Below are positions 1 to 12,894 of a stretch of DNA of 64,000 bases, in pieces. A program made the translations under genes and the position numbers. Below the pieces are notes generated by a model. That model saw only the letters and a program-made list of their open reading frames with translations. It searched no databases and had not been told where the DNA came from. The first letter of the stretch is position 1, and each line of letters begins with the position of its first letter. Location: NCBI GenBank assembly GCA_021234155.1, contig JAJEKV010000033.1, positions 7,056,635 through 7,120,634 on the forward strand. The letters run 5' to 3'. Source of the stretch: Isoetes taiwanensis (Eukaryota > Streptophyta > Lycopodiopsida > Isoetales > Isoetaceae).

Positions 1-223
1 TTGTAGTGGCATGCATTGATTGATACCATTCATGAAACCAAATGCCTTTTCTAAATGGATTCATGATTCATTATACAAATGGAGAGTACATTCTATTCCT
101 AAGTGCTTTGTTTTCTGTGAACCTCTGTTTGTTTCGTGAAAGATAACTACTAGGCCCATTATAAGGAAGATAATATTGTCTATGCTCTAAAATATTCATG
201 AATTCTTACAATTAGGAACCAGT

Positions 224-344
<121 letters not shown>

Positions 345-2636
345 AGTCTTTAGGTAGATGTAACTTAACAAAGCATGCCATCAATGTATATAAACTTTGA
401 TGCCTAGCTTGAGCTTGATTTGTTTGGTTCAAAACTAGATATTTATCTCAAATTCTTTTTGACTTGCAATGATACATAATTAGCCTTATCTTCTTTTTAA
501 ACAACTTGAAATGGCAAAACAAAAACTTTGTCGCAAAATATTTGTTGTGAGTGAACATGCCATTATTGTGGCCTCTATGATGTCAATCCATCTAGTCTGG
601 TTTTGATTTTTAATTAAAAGATAACTCTAAGGCATCATCTAAAAGAATTATATATGTTATTATTTACACATATATGTCACAGGTTTCTATTTCTCTTTAC
701 ATTTTGTCCCCATGAGAATTTTTTACGTCATAATCCATTTGAATGTTTGGTGCTATGTATTTTTCTTCTCGGAGATCTTGGCCTTCTTGAGCCCGATCCC
801 AGGTAGAAGCTACAATGGCGATGGCGAGGAGCTATAGGCTGACAACAAGACATCATCTTCTTATGGATTTTGATTACGCAAAATCTCTTTGGGCTGATGA
901 AACCTCTATTCCTTTGTGCTTGATTCTTGAAGCTTACTTACCTGAAGGGAGTTTATCCATGTCCGCGGTCCTTGAAGCAATTAGATGTGGATGGGCAGCT
1001 CTTAAAATTGTCAAATTCTTTGCCCTTCTCAAGGTTGCTTTGCTCATTCTAAATGTGGGCCCGAGGAATCACGAAGCTCAAACTAATACCGACCAGTTTG
1101 TTTTACTGAGGGGCATGATTCGGCTTTATTAGGTCTTACAAAATTGATATTTTTGTTTTAATTTTATTCGGATTACATTTGGAGTTACAGGAATAATGCA
1201 AAGCTAATACTGGGATCATGGGCGAATCGATGTTGGAGTGCGCCAAATGTGAAATGAAATTATCGACTCTTGAAGAATCCGATTGCATGCGAGGGGAAGA
1301 TGAGAGTACGTGTGAATAACAACATAGCAAATATCTTGAGACCAACAATATGGCATGCAATAATATGTCTTCTTAGATGGCAAATTACTATACGGTGCAG
1401 ATTACGATGGGCCTCTAAAGATATTGTTTGCAAATCAAAAGGGATTATGCGACAGTTTTATAAAGACTATAGTAGAATAAACCTCCATTGGAACAAAAAT
1501 TGAAGATGGGATAGTGTTTTTCCTCTGTTTACTCATCATTTATTGCAGTGAATTCTCGGCTCCATGTATTTAGCCTATACTCCCTTGAAATTTCTAACTC
1601 TGGAAGCATCTAGAATTCTTAGATATACCGGATAAACAAAGAAATTACTTTCGATTCCACGATATTCACATATTACTAATGAGATCTAGTTGTAAAGATA
1701 TTTTGATTTGTATTTGAGAAATTTGAAAGAAGAGACCAAGCGAGGGCCGATTGCAGCTTGTGGCCATAGTTTCCACCACGAGGGTTTCATTCACATTCGT
1801 TGCCTAGATGGGTCTAGTCACCTTAAAGAAACACAATCGTCCCAAATCGAGGCACGGAACCACAAAATCCACGCCTCAAAATGTCTGATCTCAGGGGTTG
1901 TGATAAGTATTATATGTGATATACTTAAATGAATTCTATGTTCTTGATATGCGGTATCTTGATATGTGCAAAGGGGAAACAGATTTATCATATGAGGTGT
2001 GTTTGTGTTAAAATTATGTCGCATTGCTGTCTCCACCTTGGTGGATATGACATAACGGTCATTGTAAACTTTATGAATTTTGCACTGGCGATCAATGCCA
2101 CAACTTTTTTAGCTTCGGTTAAGCGCTATCGTAAAATCTATTCATTTATACTACAACCACGCCCATCACGGATAGAATGTTGCTTATCTAGCTGTCCAAT
2201 AGCAAAAAAAATATACGTTGCTTCTTCAGTTCTATATCAACGTAGTTAATATATAATGCTAAAGTTAATTCACCATACCAACTATGATTAACAAGTAAGA
2301 AAGAGCATTCCAATCTAGATTTTAAAACATTTTTTTGTGTGCTATGTCATAATAGTGGGAACATGCAGTTAAGATCTTCATACATGGAAATGGCAGGATA
2401 TTTGGTTAATAGAAAACGGCAATAGATTAACATTAGTGACTGCATTGTCAAAGATTGCAATTATAATGGATCATTCAATTTGGATTTTATGTAAGGGCAA
2501 GCTGGTTTCATACCCAAAAAATCTACAATTGATCATCTAGTAACCTTGAGAATTTATGATGGATAGGAATTAGCTAAGTTGTATGGATATATTTATTTCG
2601 TTACACTTTATGTAGGTGTAGTACTACTTTCGAGTC
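345..2636. other. Unassigned AT-rich DNA with a 105-codon open frame
   Basis: No recognisable gene or element. The longest open frame is 815-1132 (+), starting MAMARSYRLTTRHHLL. It has no motif I know and no clear promoter, so I do not call it a gene. The sequence resembles decayed transposon or intergenic DNA. Confidence 0.5.
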
Positions 2637-4740
2637 GAGGAAGGAAGGAAGGAAGGGAGGGAGGGAGAGTTCTTTTATCGTCCCTTGAGAGGCCAATGGA
2701 GGTCTATGGGATCCAAATTACCCGGGTCTGACAAGCCCGTTTACTGCAGGATTAAAGAAACCCCTTCTGAGGGAAAAACCTTGACAACAAACTGTTAGCG
2801 GTTGTACAAATATACACATACACATGAATTCACGGCACCTCGAGGTGAAGTGCGGGGGCGGAGGTGAGTCCCATGAGATCCAAAACCTCCACGGAGGTAG
2901 GAACCAAGGGATCGGCCCGGCCGTCACCCGAGTACCTGTGGTGGCGGACCAAGGTCGCTTCCAAGAGGGCATGGCCGAGCAGAATCGACTATAGGTTAGA
3001 CTGACTCACGGGAAGGCATGGCTTTCATCTCAACAACCCGATGGGCAACGATAAAACTGTCATACAGCGAGGCTCACGATCGCAGGTTGCGTCTCAAGCG
3101 AAGATGGTGGGCCCACATTCGAATGGACCGATGATCCTAGCGTTCTTCATGGGCGAATGTTTGTGGGCCTCGACAAAGGTGGGGTTTATGTGATGTTTGT
3201 AGTGTGCCATCTTTACTATTCGAGCATTGTGGTCCGAGAGCTTCCCGAGGAAACAAAGAGTCCAGTACCCCCTCGAGGCCCTATCCGTGCACGTATTGCA
3301 CGGGCATGCACCTATATGCCTCTACGTTCAGTAGCTCCGACCCTTTGGGCTCTCTTGTCCTTCCAGCAAGCCGAGTGGATTGCGGGCTCGCCATGCCGGC
3401 GTAAGCCAAGTGGGAGCAGTGTTGCCCATCGGCCACCTTACGGGGAAATAAACAACGTGTCTATGAGGTATCTTGCGAGGTATGAATCCTGTCTCCTGCG
3501 ACAAGATCATTATGGAACTAAGCCGCGTCAAAAATGCCGCCACGGACCTGCCAAGAATGGATTTCCAAGTCGTCAAAGAACACCAGGTCACGGACCCACA
3601 CCTCGACCCATGCACGAGGAAAGAGAGCTGGCTCCACCCGGTGCAGGAACAATGTGGTAGTAGCCCCGATCCTCTGGCTGCCAAGTGACTATTGTTTGCA
3701 TTAGCGATGCAGCCTTCCAACTTCTTGGTCGCAGAAGCCGAATGGATGCATCCCAATACGGTGAGGGCGGAAATTCCACCCCGGTACTTGTAGGCCGGGT
3801 GCTGACCCTCTACCATCACACTTACGATAAGTGGCCAGGAGGTCTTTGGATGGCGATGAGGAGAATATGAGGACCACCTTAGTCTTGGCGGGTTGACCGC
3901 GTAATGGTCGCTGGCGGAGAATGTAATCCGGAGGGCATCTAGGTGTGCCCTGCAGTGTATGGAAGGTCCACATCATCAGCATGGATGGTGCCGGATGACA
4001 CAGTGCAAAGGCAGTATCACAAAGTCCCCATTGGCGACAAGCGAGGGATTGGCCCGGTCAATGTAAGGTCCAAAGAGTGTGGATGAGAGGGACAACCTTG
4101 CACAACTCCAATGCTGGCGGCAAATGACTATCCTTCCGTTGTATCGCGGCTGTCGCGACTCTCGGCGATCTGTACAACGCGTTCTGCGGATCGGGGAAGC
4201 CTCGAGATGGTGCAATCTAAGCCCACAATTTTTTCGAGTCGCAGGTGTCGAAAGCTTTTGCACAAAAGTCCATAAAAGCAGTGGCCACGGAGTCCCTCCC
4301 GTGGTTCCTGCTGTCCTTGAGCAGGCCACGAGTGTGAAGATGTGATCAATGGTCGAATGTCGAGTGGGCTTGCACAGGTAGAATTATACTGATTTGTTGC
4401 GGCCTTGGCCAGTTACCGGCCCTTGTTGGCAAACAGAGTACGACCATGATGGTTGCGGTAATTGTTTGGACGGTGTGGGTCCCACGCTGATGGAATAGTC
4501 ACGCGTGGTCCTTGGCCGGAAAAACCCTCTTCTTGGCGTCACATTTGAGCGGTCACGACAGAGCGAGCACCATGGGTTGTCCTGCCCATTTGAGCAACTC
4601 AGCTTGGTAGTTTAAATGCTTGCCTTCCCATTAACCCGGTGGCTGCGACCCCATCGCCGACATCTTCTTACGTGATCGCGGTGATTGGAGCCGTATTGCG
4701 GGGCACATGCAATGCGTGATTTCACGGGGGATCATAAAGC
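2637..4740 (-). mobile_element. LINE-A copy 1, decayed non-LTR retrotransposon
   Basis: A GC-richer block with frameshifted remnants of a reverse transcriptase on the minus strand. A degenerate RT box (STLFGPYID) lies near 4050-4090, an AKTKVV motif near 3870-3890, and a segment near 3600-3780 matches the thumb region of LINE-A copy 3 (GVEFP, then W-x-A-S-I-x-L-L). The 3-prime end carries the family block (a GGATCCCATAGACC-like string, then ATTGG, then GGGACGATAAAA) at 2669-2713, followed by a GGAA/GGGA microsatellite tail at 2637-2669. The 5-prime limit is uncertain and could reach about 5100. The copy is non-functional. Confidence 0.75.
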
Positions 4741-5390
4741 TATTGCGATGCGCTCCCATTGCTCGCCATTGATGTTCCCGTGAAATTTGTCTTTGGCCTT
4801 TGGAGTACCACTGGCGAGAGAAAGTTCTGATGGGTGTCTAGTAGGCGAACATTTCTCCTTGGTGCCTTGCGAATTACCTTGCCTTTGTTTCCTTGAGGAA
4901 GGCGGTAATGGTAGTGCTTCGAGCTCCGATGTCACGATCCATGATGAGGCCGAGGTCGCGTTTGCGTTCCCTTACACTCGACATCAAACCATCTATTGCA
5001 GCGGAAGGTTGCGGCCTCGATATAAGTGGGGGAGGTCTCAAGCGGTATCACGCCCACGATGCAGGAGCTTAACCCGGTGATGCATTTCTTTGCTCCAGTG
5101 ATGTGTAAGGCCTTGAGAAGGAGGCATTAAGAGTCATTACTTTTTGTGACTCGATGGGTATAAAAGTGTTAAAAAGGCTAAATTGGTAATATTTGATACT
5201 CTGAAAAATCCCGGACTTTCATTTTATATACGAAGGGGAAGAAATAGAAGTGGCTTCTAGTTATAAATCTTTAGATTTGATAAAGAACAAAAATTACAGA
5301 TGGAATGATCTTGTGATAAGAGGCTAAATGGTGGCTTGAAAGCTTTTTCCCATGCAGAGGAAATATAAACTCGCTAAGATATTCTATCTT
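4741..5390. other. Unassigned, possibly 5-prime part of LINE-A copy 1
   Basis: Base composition up to about 5100 resembles the LINE-A block to its left, but I could not recognise endonuclease or RT motifs. From about 5100 onward the sequence turns AT-rich and runs into the next LINE remnant. Confidence 0.35.
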
Positions 5391-5800
5391 CATTTGAAGG
5401 AACTCTTATTTAAAATACTAGTTCAAGCCGTGGTTCTATACGGTTGTGAAGCTTGGGGGCCAAGGTTGTCCCAATGCATGTGCAAAAGAGTAGAGAACAT
5501 ACAAAAAAACTTTTGCTAGCTAAACTCGGGGTCAAAATGCAGACAAGACAACATATGCTATTATGTTTGTAGAGTGTGGGACGATGCCATTAGAAGGGGA
5601 AGCACTATACCAGCTCATGACTTATGTAAGAAAAATATTGAATATGGGGGATGATGCTCTACCAAAGGTAGCTCTTGAGGAAACCACTTATAAGAAATGG
5701 TTTGTAAACACGAATGACTAGTTGAAGAAATGGGGGATGAATATAGAAGCTTTACCTTTTTCTAATGACAGGCTTCGAGAGTGGGTGCATACAAATGTAC
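5391..5800 (+). pseudogene. Remnant of a second non-LTR RT C-terminal region
   Basis: Around 5400-5470 the plus strand reads Q-A-V-V-L-Y-G-C-E-A-W-G, the conserved YGxExWG motif after the RT thumb in many non-LTR retrotransposons. It is followed by a degenerate N-I-Q-K segment comparable to the VQKAFLTRVLGV part of LINE-A. Stops and frameshifts follow. It differs enough from LINE-A copies to be another family or a much older copy. Confidence 0.55.
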
Positions 5801-5959
5801 AGTAAAAGATGTGGCAACAATCACGAGAGAGGCTATATGGAAGTGATGAATCCTAAAATGCAGGAGATGTCCTATCTATCAGAAAAACTATCTTTTAAAT
5901 TGCAATAGGTGATATGTAGATTATGCCTAAGCTCTCATCATTTGGGGATCGAGGTAGGA

Positions 5960-6462
5960 AGGTGAGGGTATCTTGGTCGAGGTGTAGAGGCGAAGCTCAT
6001 ATCGTGCAATACATTGTCCAGCTTATCAGGGTATCCGAATGAAGCATGCTATAACTATAGAGTCACTTGCATCCTTTTTTTACCTTCCATCTACCAAAGT
6101 AGCGAGGTTTTTAATAGAAATGTTGCATGCAAACTAGAGAGATGTCAATTAAACTATTATTTTTTGGATGAATATAAGGGTCTTTTTTCATTGGTGGTGT
6201 ACAATATTAAAGTAATGATCGAGGGACATAGGGTGCTTGCTTGGTCTTTGATTGCCCTTCAAGCTACCTTCATTGCCCTTGCCCTTCATTTGCCCTTGAA
6301 AAATATTAGGATGTTCTTTAGATTATGTATAACATAATGACATATTAGTAATGTGAAGCCCCGATCACACATGTTATCTATGAAGGTGCTGATTTAGTGC
6401 TTGAATTTCGTTTTTTTGTACACCACCAGCAAAAAAACACCCATAAAAGTAATGAGAGAATA
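5960..6462. other. Unassigned AT-rich DNA
   Basis: No coding motif, RNA gene or element end recognised. A 107-codon open frame (6014-6337, +) lacks any family signature. Confidence 0.4.
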
Positions 6463-6490
6463 GAATATAATAGAATAGAATAGAATAGAG
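6463..6490. repeat. Short (TAGAA)n microsatellite
   Basis: Four to five units of a pentanucleotide. The same pentamer appears as the tail of two LINE-A copies, but here I do not see the LINE-A 3-prime block beside it. Confidence 0.8.
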
Positions 6491-6587
6491 GAGAAGAAGA
6501 TGATATTTCTTTTTTGAACATCTTTGGAAATGAAGCGTCTCTTGGACACGGTGTTCATTAGATGTGATAATTCAAATGCATTCTGAC

Positions 6588-6656
6588 TCCCCCCTCCCTC
6601 CTCCTCCCTCACTCCCTCCCTCCCTCCTCTCTCTCTCTCTCTCTCTCTCTAAAATG

Positions 6657-6690
<34 letters not shown>

Positions 6691-6722
6691 GTCTATCATC
6701 TATCTATCTGTCCACAATATCC

Positions 6723-6786
<64 letters not shown>
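6588..6786. repeat. Compound pyrimidine and (TATC)n microsatellite
   Basis: A run of CCTCCCTC-type units and (CT)n at about 6588-6652 leads into an interrupted TATC array at 6657-6786, with variant units (TGTC, CATC) around 6690-6722. Long Tyr-Leu-Ser-Ile frames across it are artefacts. Confidence 0.95.
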
Positions 6787-6787
<1 letters not shown>

Positions 6788-7179
6788 AGGTTGGCCACAT
6801 GATCTATTTTTTTCTTTGTCTCTCGTGCTATACGGCGAGAGACAAGTTTCGTATGCATACCAAGGAGAGAACACAAGAGATAATCTCTCATGGGAAAACA
6901 AGGCCCATTAGGCCAAAGAAATTAGTTTTTGACGGATTCTTGTATACGTGCTTTCTGGTTCCTTTTCGGTTCCTCTATTTTTCCTTTCTTCCCATTTCCC
7001 TTGTTCTTTCTATTCCTCAATGTTTTTATGATCCTCTACCTTGTTCTTTTAGCCCTAGTCCTTTTAGAATACAATAGGTTCAGCCTGTTGTTTTAGCGAG
7101 AATCATCCATACTGACCACTTTTTGAAAGTAGACCATGTGGCAGTCAAGGACGACCTTCTAAAGAGGTAAGAGGCATAT
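6787..7179. other. Unassigned pyrimidine-rich DNA
   Basis: No gene or element recognised between the microsatellite and the next LINE-A copy. The 92-codon frame at 6799-7077 is low complexity (Phe/Leu/Ser-rich). Confidence 0.4.
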
Positions 7180-7880
7180 CTCCTACAACAGGATTTGATA
7201 TGGGACCGTGGACTTCACCCCTAGCACCCGTGTCAAGAAGGCTTTTTGCACTTGCTCCATTTGATTCCAGGTGGCAAGGGACACCACTGCCCCCCAGACT
7301 TCAACCCCATACAAAAGGACAGGCTCCACCAAGACCCTGAACATGTGTGACGATAGGCAGTCATGCGGCTTCATTCCTATGGCTGGCGTGCATTGCATAT
7401 AGTGCCTTCCAGCGAAAAAGCTTTCACGAAGTAGCCAAATGGATGTGAAGGAAATTCCACCCCAGTTACTTGTAACTTGGTGCCACCCTCATATTTTGTC
7501 AGTGAAGTAAGTGGAAGGCATCCTTGGTACAGTGTGATGGCGATAGCTGACCACATTAGCCTTGGCGGTTGATGCACATGTCGCGCGTAAGCCCGAATGT
7601 CTCCAAGGCATCAGGTGGCATTGCATGTCATCGAGGTGTGGTCGGGGTTCTCTGCGTGAATGAGTCATAGAACTACGAATCCTACTTGTGTTAGGGTCGC
7701 CACATCGCCTTGATCTAAGCCGGTCGGTCACTTTCGAGAATTTGGGCTACTTGAGTTTGGCGAACCGGCCCGACTATGATAGATCCGATGGTTGGCCAAA
7801 CAATGCGGAGTCATCACACTTGTAGATGGGCACAACCACGCTGGCGGTCAGCATTAGGGGAGAATCCCTTTGTCTTTTGT
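7180..7880 (-). mobile_element. LINE-A copy 2, RT fragment
   Basis: The minus strand encodes, in shifted frames, the same RT C-terminal module as copy 3: LVEPVLLYGVEVWG, then MEQVQKAFLTRVLGV near 7183-7340, GVEFPSHPF near 7440-7470, and a degenerate DDMQxHL segment near 7620-7640. Neither the 3-prime block nor a microsatellite tail is seen at the 7180 side, so this copy is truncated at both ends. Confidence 0.75.
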
Positions 7881-9187
7881 CGAACAAGGCTGAGTTAGGA
7901 CTAGTGCTATGGAGTGTAAGCGTATTAGGAATTACAAGAAATAAATTCCTGAGAGATTTTTGGTTCAGTTACAATTAAAAATCTTTCTACAACATCTGAA
8001 TTCCATGTTCATAATTGTTTTAGAGGGATAAAACAGTACAACTCAAGGCGAGAATCATGTTTAAGTTCAATGTTGGCTTTGGCTCATCGCAACACATGGC
8101 ATGGGCGGCACCCAAATAATCTATAGATCACGGGGGCATGGCAAGGCTTTAGCCCGAAGAAGCATCCTACCCAAATAGCATATAGATTTTTGGGCATGGC
8201 CTGCCCAAATAACTCATAGATTTTCGAGCAAAGTATCTTCTTTGTTGTTGTAAAGAAAGAAACAGCGGTCGAGGCTGATTTTCATTAATTCTTGATTCGG
8301 GGAAGAAAGCAAATGCTATGGGCCAGGCGAGAAAAGTCTTTTATGAGACTAAAAAAAATTGTAGGCTAATCCATTAGCAGCCCAAGCAGGAGATACTCTG
8401 AGCAGTTAGAGTGAATTTTCTCTCAAAGTCAATAGCGATGAAACCCCACTCTCGACCCTCTAAAGACAAAACATCTTAAGTTCATAATTGACTTATTGTT
8501 TGAAAATACTATTTGTTTACAAATATTCGTTGACCATGAGGTTGGATATATGGAGAATCAATCAAAGAGGACTATTTTATGAGAATATGTCATGCTGTGA
8601 AGGTTGTGGGTCATAGTCGTTCTCAAGGTATTAATTGTGCCAACGCTCGAATATGGAAGTATTCTCAAAGATTGCCATTTCAACGTTATCTTTATAAGGT
8701 GGAACTTCTAGAAGACAATTAAGTTTGTAAGTGGTACTTTAGATGGATGGACTTGTTCAATGAGTTGAAAATACAGGCAGAAAAGGTAAAAAAGTATTAT
8801 TTTTGGTCAGAGTTTTGAATTGAATTGATTTTTAACGTCAAGGAAAAGACGACGACGCTAACGAGATATGGACAAACGCAAAGATAGCATTACTGACTTC
8901 AATGTGCGTGAAAAAAGGCACACTAATTGAATTTTGGGAGATATGGACAAAAGAATTACTCGCTGTTGAATGTTAGGATAGATAGATAGTACTTTGATAC
9001 TATTAAATTGTAGGAGGTAGGGACAATTTCAACTCGAAGTGTTGTTGCTAAAAGAAGGGCGGTAAGAGAAAGATCAATGGAAGATGGGTTTAAAGACCAA
9101 GACCAACAAGTGTGTAAATATGATTTTGGCAAAGACACCAAGTTGGAAAAACATAAAGGCTAAGGTGGCGAATTGGCTGATAAGTGC
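7881..9187. other. Unassigned DNA upstream of the laccase remnant
   Basis: No gene recognised. Three imperfect CCCAAATA...ATAGAT units occur near 8111-8131, 8170-8192 and 8208-8228 as a small degenerate tandem repeat. Confidence 0.4.
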
Positions 9188-9218
9188 CACGTGGCCTGAT
9201 GTCTCGTATATAAATATA
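9188..9218 (+). promoter_or_regulatory. G-box plus TATA box of the laccase remnant
   Basis: A perfect G-box CACGTG lies at 9188-9193, and a TATATAAATATA stretch at 9207-9218 sits about 50 bp before the laccase-like ATG at 9269. The G-box is a known plant bZIP/bHLH site. Whether it is still active is unknown. Confidence 0.6.
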
Positions 9219-9268
9219 CCTCCTGATGCTAAAACATTACAAACACTAGAAGGAGCACCTAACTAAGA

Positions 9269-11690
9269 ATGGCTCGTCACCTCTGCATTCTTCAAAATGC
9301 AACAGCACCCATGCTCAAATCTGCTCCTCAGATTATGCTTTTGCTCATTCTTGTTATCTTAGCTTCCATCAGCCCTTCTTCTGCCTCTTCTATTACACGG
9401 AATTATCAGTTCAAGGTTTGTACCTATATCACAATCCACACACATTTCTTCATTTTGTTTCTTATCCATACAAGTTTTTATTTCTTAGATTGCGTACAAG
9501 ACTGTGACTCGGCTCTGCTTCTCCAAAACAATCCTTGCAGTGAATGACCAATATCCTGGACCAACTATTTAATGCTAATGAAGGATGAGTGGTCATAAAT
9601 GTCACAAATCTCCTCCCTCACAACATTAGCATTCACTGGGTATAACTTATTCAGATTTTTTCTTAAAGATTCTAAAAAGTATTGTTCTGCATAGATCAAA
9701 AGTTTGACATGACTATAATATGCTATGCTATGATGGAACTCAAAATTTCTTGGGAATATACAGTTTGATTGACATATAACCAAGCTGTTTTATATGGGTT
9801 AATGTGTTACAGGCATGGAATAAGACAATTTTCTCAGCCTATGGCATGATAGTCCAGCATACGAATAACGCAGTGTCCCATTCAAGAAGGAAGATCTTTT
9901 CTCATATAACTTTACAATTACAAACAAAATTGGAACTTTGTTCTGGCACCTTTCACAATGCATGGCTGAGGGGCACAGTGTATGGAGCCATTGTCATATA
10001 TCAGAAAACAGCCTATCTGGATATCCCTTTGACCGATACAATCAAGAATACGGTAATACTAGGTATTTTACTTAATTCCGGGTTCCTGCTGACTTGGTAT
10101 AGCTTAGCATCAGCATGTTTGACTTATCAGGTGAATGGGTGGAACAAAAGAAGTAAGTAGATGTGGAGAAAGTGATGCTGTGATGTCAGGTGCAATTGCG
10201 CAGATGTAGATGCTTATACTATTAATGGTTTACCAAGGACCACTTGTATGACAACTGTTCTTTGGGTATCTACTAATAATATAATAATGGTACTGCTCAT
10301 ATAATTTTTACCCTGATACTCATCCTTAGATTGTTTTTGTATCTTTTGCAGATACGTATGAATTGGATGTGATCCAAGCTACACCTACCTGATCAGACTG
10401 ATAAAGCGGGCTCTAAGCTGAACTGTTCTTCAAGATTGCAGGGGCCACAACACATGACAGTGGTAGAGATTGATGGAGATTATACAAAGGAGTTTGTGAC
10501 GGATACAATTTTTTTATAACTCCAGGACAGACAGCTCTGTTAGAAACAAACCAAGCAAATGGAAAATATTACATGGGGGGGCAAGAGTCCATATTCAACA
10601 ACTACAGCACCTACCAACAGGAGACAACCACACTTGGAATTCTAGCATATTCAGGATCAAGCAATTACATCCCATGAAGCCCTCGTTTCCATCTCCGAAG
10701 GACAAGCTTGCTACTTCATTTTCTACGTCTCTAAGATCTCCTGGCAGATTCAGGCCATCCTGAATCTGTGCCTCAAACAAATGAACACAGATCTACTTAT
10801 AACTGTAGGCCTTGGTTCAAAAGCCTTGTGATGAGAGCTTTCCATGCACTGGACCAAATGGAGAAAAATTTATTTGCAGACATGAACAATGTTTCTTTGT
10901 CCTGCCCTTCTAGCCTTCCACTTCACACCCAGGCTTATTACAACAACATGTCTGGGTTTATACCCAAGATTTTCCCTCTAAGCCTGCAGTTAGTTTTGAC
11001 TACACTGGAGAGACTTTTACTTTCAACACAGAGCACAAAAGAGGACTAAGATTAACACAATTCCCTTTAATTCCAGTGTTCAGATCGTGTTCCAGGGGAC
11101 CAGCTTGGTAACAGGAGAGAACCATCCCATTCATGTGCATGGTTATAGTTTTTACATTGTAGGGCAAGGATATGGCAAGCTGATGCTAAAAATGCCAGCT
11201 TTAATCTGGTGGATCCACCTAGGAGGGAATACAGTTGCAGTTCAGTTAATGGATGGGCAGCCATCAGTTCAAAGCAGATAATCAGGTTAGTACAGGAAGA
11301 CATATGACGTGGGGATGTATATTTTCCTAAATTTTTTTTCACTTGCAAAACTAAAAGACATGATGTTAGAAAGACACAATTGCTGCATAATCCTTATGAT
11401 CATAACATAATAGGCAGAGGATGCTGCATATCATGTCAGCTCATGTCATATCATATCTTCATCAATGTGATGAGAGATGATACGTATATAATTGATTGTA
11501 TTAAAACCGTATCTCTGATGAAAATAATAAATTGATGAATGGATATTTTGCAGGACTGTGGTTTGTGCACTGCCATCTGGGCTACGCCAGCATGGGGCTT
11601 GCAGCAGCTCTTGAGTGTTAAATGGGCAATACCCAAATCAGGGCCTTCCTCTCCATACCTGATTATCACTTTGCTGCTTTGACAAATACA
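9269..11690 (+). pseudogene. Laccase (multicopper oxidase) pseudogene
   Basis: A decayed plant laccase, the secreted multicopper oxidase family that oxidises monolignols and other phenolics in the cell wall. The first exon encodes a signal peptide-like segment (LLLILVILASISPSSAS). Shifted frames then show, in order, NDQYPGPTI and NISIHW (first cupredoxin domain, about 9530-9640), a GTLFWH-like segment (about 9930-9950), DAYTINGLP (about 10210-10240), FKIAGATTHD and ITPGQTALL (about 10430-10540), NHPIHVHGYSF-VGQGYG (copper-ligand HxH, about 11120-11170), VDPPRRNTV, and finally LWFVHCHLGYASMGLA (HCH copper ligands, about 11560-11610). GT-AG-like intron edges remain at 9415, 9812 and 11553. Stops and frameshifts in most exons rule out a full enzyme. 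Confidence 0.9.
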
Positions 11691-12894
11691 AAATTTTTCA
11701 TTCTTTGGTCCATTCAATGCAAATCTGCAGCAGAAGAAGAGGAACTTCTGCTCGTCTATTTTATGCTTTGCTGTTTTTTCACATCCCACTTGTATATACT
11801 TGAATGTTATTGTTCGATAGACCTTTTGGTCTTCACGGATTTAAAATTCAATTCAATTCAAAAAAAATTTTCTCAGTTTAAATCAATGCTATTTTTATCT
11901 ATGGTTATTACGTAAAAAATACTACCTACCTATCTATCTCTCTCTAAGAAAAAGAAAAACATATCTGTTTTTTGCTTTAGAATCTAGACTCTCCTTTATA
12001 TAGAAGTGCAATTAATTCCCCCCTTCAAAACAAAGAACAGGATCCAAAGCATTTTACAACAAGGAAACTGGGGAGTTCATTCAGCATCCGGAATGGAAAA
12101 GCGGCCGAGAACGATTCCTTTCAGTGGTCGGAAGCAGGAGTAATTTGAAGCATTTTTACAGCTATCTCCCAGTTTCCTTGTTGTGGCTGACTTTGGGCCC
12201 AGGTCATGGAATTCCGGGACCAGCTCAGGCTCGGGAGTCACGGGACCGGAATGTCCCAGTTCCATGCATACATACATCCACTCTGACATCAACATGGGTA
12301 GTGCTTATTAGACAATTGTCAACTATATCTAAAGTGGTGACCTTGCTACACTAAGGCTTGCACTAAAAACCATACGAGGGATAAAGCCACAAGCCACCTT
12401 TACGAGGAAATCCTGGTTGTTTACATATCTACGTATAAGCGAACATAGTTTGCGTGTTATCCACAAAAATTTTCATTTTTAGTCCAATCAATTCAACTCT
12501 TCTGCAGCAGAAGAAAATAAACTTTTGTTGATCTATTTTTATTTTTTACTTGTTGCGTAGGCAAGCCAATCATTCCTTTCCTAAATTTCCTCACAAGAAT
12601 CTTTGACACACTACTTTTTTGAGTCTTCACACTTGCAAGTGCAACTTGGAAACTTGTAAGTGTATCTAGCTTGAGAACGACACGTTTGACTTTTGCTTGG
12701 TAAAACAGAATCTAGACTCCCCAATTAGAATGACATTTATGTATTACAACAAATTTATCATGGTGTACTTGGTCACCACAAACATTTCTCTGAACCGAAT
12801 CACTAATGGTTTGAATTGTATCTATTCAAAATAGTGCAAAAGACATCCTTAGACACATGGGATTTCACCCGTCTTGTGTTTTTGTGATATTTTT
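11691..12894. repeat. Laccase 3-prime flank with a diverged duplicate and a 15-bp inverted repeat
   Basis: The 11690-11780 segment (TTTGGTCCATTCAATGCAA, then GCAGCAGAAGAAG) recurs in diverged form at 12472-12550. A near-perfect inverted repeat, CAAGGAAACTGGGGAG at 12059-12074 and its complement at 12167-12181, encloses about 92 bp. A laccase downstream duplication or a small MITE could explain it. I see no gene here. Confidence 0.5.

Noticed and set aside
815-1132. 105-codon frame as a gene
   Set aside because: No homology I recognise, no promoter or intron evidence; kept only as a note.
3157-3870. Several overlapping frames of 60-170 codons on both strands
   Set aside because: They are frame shadows of the decayed LINE-A RT; GC-rich sequence keeps frames open by chance.
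6564-6911. 115-codon frame with Leu-Ser and Tyr-Leu-Ser-Ile runs
   Set aside because: Produced by the CT and TATC microsatellites.
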